This document shows, in pieces, positions 41,162-43,220 of a stretch of 43,220 nt of DNA. How positions within the stretch are numbered: position 1 is the stretch's first letter; every line of letters begins with the position of its first letter. This DNA is from Candidatus Heteroruminococcus faecigallinarum (lineage in GTDB: Bacteria; Bacillota; Clostridia; Oscillospirales; Ruminococcaceae): the NCBI GenBank assembly GCA_904387055.1, contig CAJFKV010000013.1:1-43220 (forward strand). Reading direction: 5' to 3'. The position numbers and the translations under genes are program-made. Below the pieces are notes generated by a model, which did not search any database, was not told the origin of the DNA, and was given only the letters and a program-made list of their open reading frames with translations.

Positions 41162-42706
41162 CTACATCAAGGCCCGTTCCCGCTCCCAATACTTCCGGTC
41201 CAGGCCCCGGTACTGCACCGCCTCGGCCAGGTGGTCCGCCTGGATCACGTCGCTTCCGTCCAGGTCGGCGATGGTGCGGGCAACCTTCAGCACCCGGTCG
41301 TAGGACCGGGCGGACATGCCCAGCTTGTCAAAGGCGTTTTGCAGCAGGCGGCCGGCCTCCCCCGTGAGGGGGCACAGCTGCCGCAGCTTTGCAGGCGGGA
41401 TCCGGGCGTTGCAGGAGATGCCAAGGCCCGCCATCCGTTCCCGCTGCCGCTGCCGGGCGGCCAGCACCCGTTCCCGGATGGCAGCGGAACTTTCGGCCGG
41501 GGCGGGATCGGCCAGCTGGCTGTATTCCACCGGCGGCACCTCGATGTGCAGGTCCAGCCGGTCCAGCAGCGGTCCGGAAATCTTGCCCAGGTAGAGGGCA
41601 ATCTTGGCGGGATTGCAGGTGCAGGCCCGGGTGGGATGGCCGTAGTAGCCGCAGGGGCAGGGGTTCATCGCCCCCACCAGCATCACCGCGCTGGGGTAGG
41701 TGACCCGGTACCCCGCCCGAGCGATGGTGACCGTCCCGTCCTCCAAGGGCTGGCGGAGCACCTCCAGGGCCCGCTTTTCAAACTCGGGCATCTCGTCCAG
41801 AAAGAGCACCCCGTTGTGGGCCAGGGAGATCTCCCCCGGCCGGGGATAGCTCCCCCCGCCGGTGAGCCCCGCGGGGGAGACGGTGTGGTGGGGACTGCGG
41901 AAGGGCCGCTGGGAGATGAGAGGCGTCCCCGGCGCCAGCAGCCCGGCAATGGAGTGGATCCGAGTGGTCTCCACCGCCTCGTCAAAGTCCAACGGCGGCA
42001 GGATGGAGGGCAGCCGCTTGGCCAGCATGCTCTTGCCGGTGCCCGGCGGCCCGATGAGGAGCAGATTGTGGCCGCCGGCGGCCGCCACCTCCAGCCCCCG
42101 CTTGGCCTCCTCCTGCCCCCGCACCTCGGCAAAGTCCGGCATGGCCCCCTGAGGGGGCGCCTGCTCCAGGCCGCTGGGGGCCAGGGGGCGGATGGGCCGG
42201 TCCCCCGCCAGATGCTCCAGCAGCTGCCGGGCGCTCTCCACCGGGTAAACGGCGATCCCCTTCACCACCGAGGCCTCGGCCCCGTTGCCCGCCGGCACAT
42301 ACACCTGGCGCAGGCCCTGCTCCCGGGCGGCAAGGACCATGGACAGTACCCCGTCCACCGGCCGGACGCCGCCGGACAGGGAGAGCTCCCCCAAAAAAGC
42401 GGCCTCCTCCAGGGGGGCCTGCAAAAAGCCGGTGGCCTGCAAAATCGCCACCAGGATGGGCAGATCGTAAACCGAACCGGTCTTCCTGGTGTCGGCCGGG
42501 GCCAGATTGACAATAAGGCGGGCCGTGGGAAAGCTCTGGCAAAGGGCGACGACCACCGCCCGCACCCGGTCCTTGGATTCCCGCACCGCCGCGTCCGGCA
42601 GGCCCACCAGGTCAAAGGAGGGCATCCCCCGTTCCAGGCTGGCTTCCACCGTCACCGGATATCCGTCGATCCCCATCAGTCCCATGGAATGGACCGCGCA
42701 ATACAT
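41162..42706 (-). CDS. YifB/ComM-family AAA+ ATPase (Mg-chelatase-like)
   Basis: 514 residues. N-terminal Lon-protease-like fold (VEASLERGMPSFDLVGLPDAA), then an AAA+ domain with Walker A GPPGTGKS, Walker B LFLDEMPEF, the Zn-like MNPCPCGYYG segment, and the family C-terminus (RSYDRVLKVARTIADLDG). Relatives (ComM) are branch-migration helicases used when foreign DNA recombines in natural transformation. ATG at 42706 lies eight bases after GGGGGA; the frame continues nine codons upstream. Monocistronic. Confidence 0.94.
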   Translation of the reverse strand: MYCAVHSMGLMGIDGYPVTVEASLERGMPSFDLVGLPDAAVRESKDRVRAVVVALCQSFPTARLIVNLAPADTRKTGSVYDLPILVAILQATGFLQAPLEEAAFLGELSLSGGVRPVDGVLSMVLAAREQGLRQVYVPAGNGAEASVVKGIAVYPVESARQLLEHLAGDRPIRPLAPSGLEQAPPQGAMPDFAEVRGQEEAKRGLEVAAAGGHNLLLIGPPGTGKSMLAKRLPSILPPLDFDEAVETTRIHSIAGLLAPGTPLISQRPFRSPHHTVSPAGLTGGGSYPRPGEISLAHNGVLFLDEMPEFEKRALEVLRQPLEDGTVTIARAGYRVTYPSAVMLVGAMNPCPCGYYGHPTRACTCNPAKIALYLGKISGPLLDRLDLHIEVPPVEYSQLADPAPAESSAAIRERVLAARQRQRERMAGLGISCNARIPPAKLRQLCPLTGEAGRLLQNAFDKLGMSARSYDRVLKVARTIADLDGSDVIQADHLAEAVQYRGLDRKYWERERALM

Positions 42707-42771
42707 GGACCGTCCCCCTTTCCCGGCGGGCATCCGCCGGCAGCTGCCGTTTCCCCATCGGCTCTTCTCTT

Positions 42772-42800
42772 ATTATACTGGGAACAGCCCTCCAGCGCAA
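42772..42800 (-). promoter_or_regulatory. promoter of the yifB gene
   Basis: Read on the minus strand: TTGCGC (42800-42795), 17-base spacer, TATAAT (42777-42772). Confidence 0.7.
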
Positions 42801-42898
42801 GAAGAATAGAACAAAAATCTCTATATATTTTCTCTCTTTTTGTATTAAATGCTGTTTTCCATCTGTTTTGTGGCACCGGCGCTTCTCTTTTTTCAACC

Positions 42899-43064
42899 CT
42901 CACGCGGACGGGTGGGGATCGGTGGTCTCTGCGAGGCAGGTTTGTGGGCGGCTACGCCGCCCTTCTCCCGTGCGGGCCTGCGGCCCGCCTGCCGTGATGT
43001 GGGGGAAGTCCCCCACACCCCCTTTTGCGGGGGCGCTCCGCCCCTTCTAACCTCTTCGCAGAGG
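42899..43064. repeat. hairpin-chain repeat, unit 1 (166 bp)
   Basis: First copy of a tandem repeat with period 166. It is almost entirely made of short perfect inverted repeats: 42925-42929/42933-42937, 42946-42952/42956-42962, 42972-42978/42982-42988, 42998-43005/43010-43017, 43018-43022/43029-43033, 43030-43035/43039-43044 (exclusive of the previous one) and 43051-43055/43060-43064. Loops are mostly three or four bases. No coding sequence is credible here. Confidence 0.8.
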
Positions 43065-43220
43065 CTCACGCGGGCGGGTGGGAACCGGTAGTCCTCTGCC
43101 GAGGACGGGGGTAGGCGGCTACGCCGCCCTTCTCCCGTGCGGGCCTGTGGCCCGCCTGCCGTGATGTGGGGGAAGTCCCCCACACCCCCTTGTGCGGGGG
43201 CGCTCCGCCCCCCGAACCCC
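43065..43220. repeat. hairpin-chain repeat, unit 2 (truncated by the window edge)
   Basis: Second copy, cut at the window end. The same hairpins occur at 43091-43096/43101-43106, 43114-43119/43123-43128, 43139-43145/43149-43155, 43165-43172/43177-43184, 43185-43189/43196-43200 and 43197 onward. Differences from unit 1 lie mainly in loops (TGC to TGT; TTTTGC to TTGTGC) or are paired changes in the first stem. Confidence 0.8.

Noticed and set aside
42899-43220. CRISPR array
   Set aside because: Only two near-identical 166-bp units, no short repeat with variable spacers and no cas genes.

Overview
The window is GC-rich bacterial chromosome. It carries Gram-positive features (RNase Y, lipoboxes, G5/LysM/M23 wall proteins, a dgt-dnaG-rpoD operon, SigA promoters of the TTGACA-17-TATAAT type, strong AGGAGG ribosome sites) and strict-anaerobe features (rubrerythrin, Rnf subunits). 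Together these suggest a high-GC gut clostridium of the Oscillospiraceae (Flavonifractor / Pseudoflavonifractor / Intestinimonas-like). The lineage is an inference from gene content and composition. I saw no tRNA, rRNA, CRISPR array, transposase or phage structural gene.

Layout. 1-6.3 kb: the tail of a surface protein, a small Cys-rich protein, an AGCS amino-acid/Na+ symporter, a VOC-fold enzyme, a BofC-like protein, a possible free-standing structured RNA, a class A penicillin-binding protein and rubrerythrin. 6.4-10.35 kb: a three-gene minus-strand operon for extracellular acyl transfer (MBOAT + DHHW/AlgJ-like protein) ending in a TRAP-type solute-binding lipoprotein. 10.5-11.4 kb: an EamA permease. 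11.5-16.9 kb: rpe, then a compact rnfC-rnfD-rnfE-rnfA cluster without rnfG and rnfB, then a membrane-anchored DUF4015 glycosidase-like gene. 17-25.8 kb: rny, a lipoprotein, an M23 peptidase behind two promoters and a long hairpin, an Rrf2 regulator with its own operator-promoter, a transglutaminase lipoprotein and a membrane diguanylate cyclase. 26.4-28.6 kb: an XRE regulator / ImmA-like protease / secreted protein / GNAT operon. 29.4-34.1 kb: four envelope genes (PIG-L deacetylase, GT2-GtrA, phosphodiester glycosidase-like, unknown membrane protein). 34.2-42.7 kb: core genes (rpoD, dnaG, dgt, yigZ, rpmE, a phosphohexomutase, yifB/comM). 42.9-43.2 kb: a tandem repeat made of consecutive small hairpins that reaches the window edge.

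The most unusual content is the rnfCDEA cluster. The four proteins keep their family folds, but by motif comparison from memory they have lost the RnfC glycine-rich (NADH/FMN) loop and N-terminal domain, the RnfD flavinylation motif, and three of the four cysteines that hold the RnfA/RnfE intramembrane [2Fe-2S] cluster. rnfG and rnfB are not present. RnfC keeps both 4Fe-4S motifs. This looks like a cofactor-stripped Rnf-like membrane complex rather than a random pseudogene, because every frame is intact, overlapping and well served by ribosome sites. The hairpin-chain repeat at the right edge is the second strongest signal: copies differ mostly in loops or in compensating pairs.

Several genes start at TTG behind strong ribosome sites (MBOAT, DUF4015, rnfD, M23, dnaG, dgt, probably rpoD), so starts given here often differ from the longest open frame.
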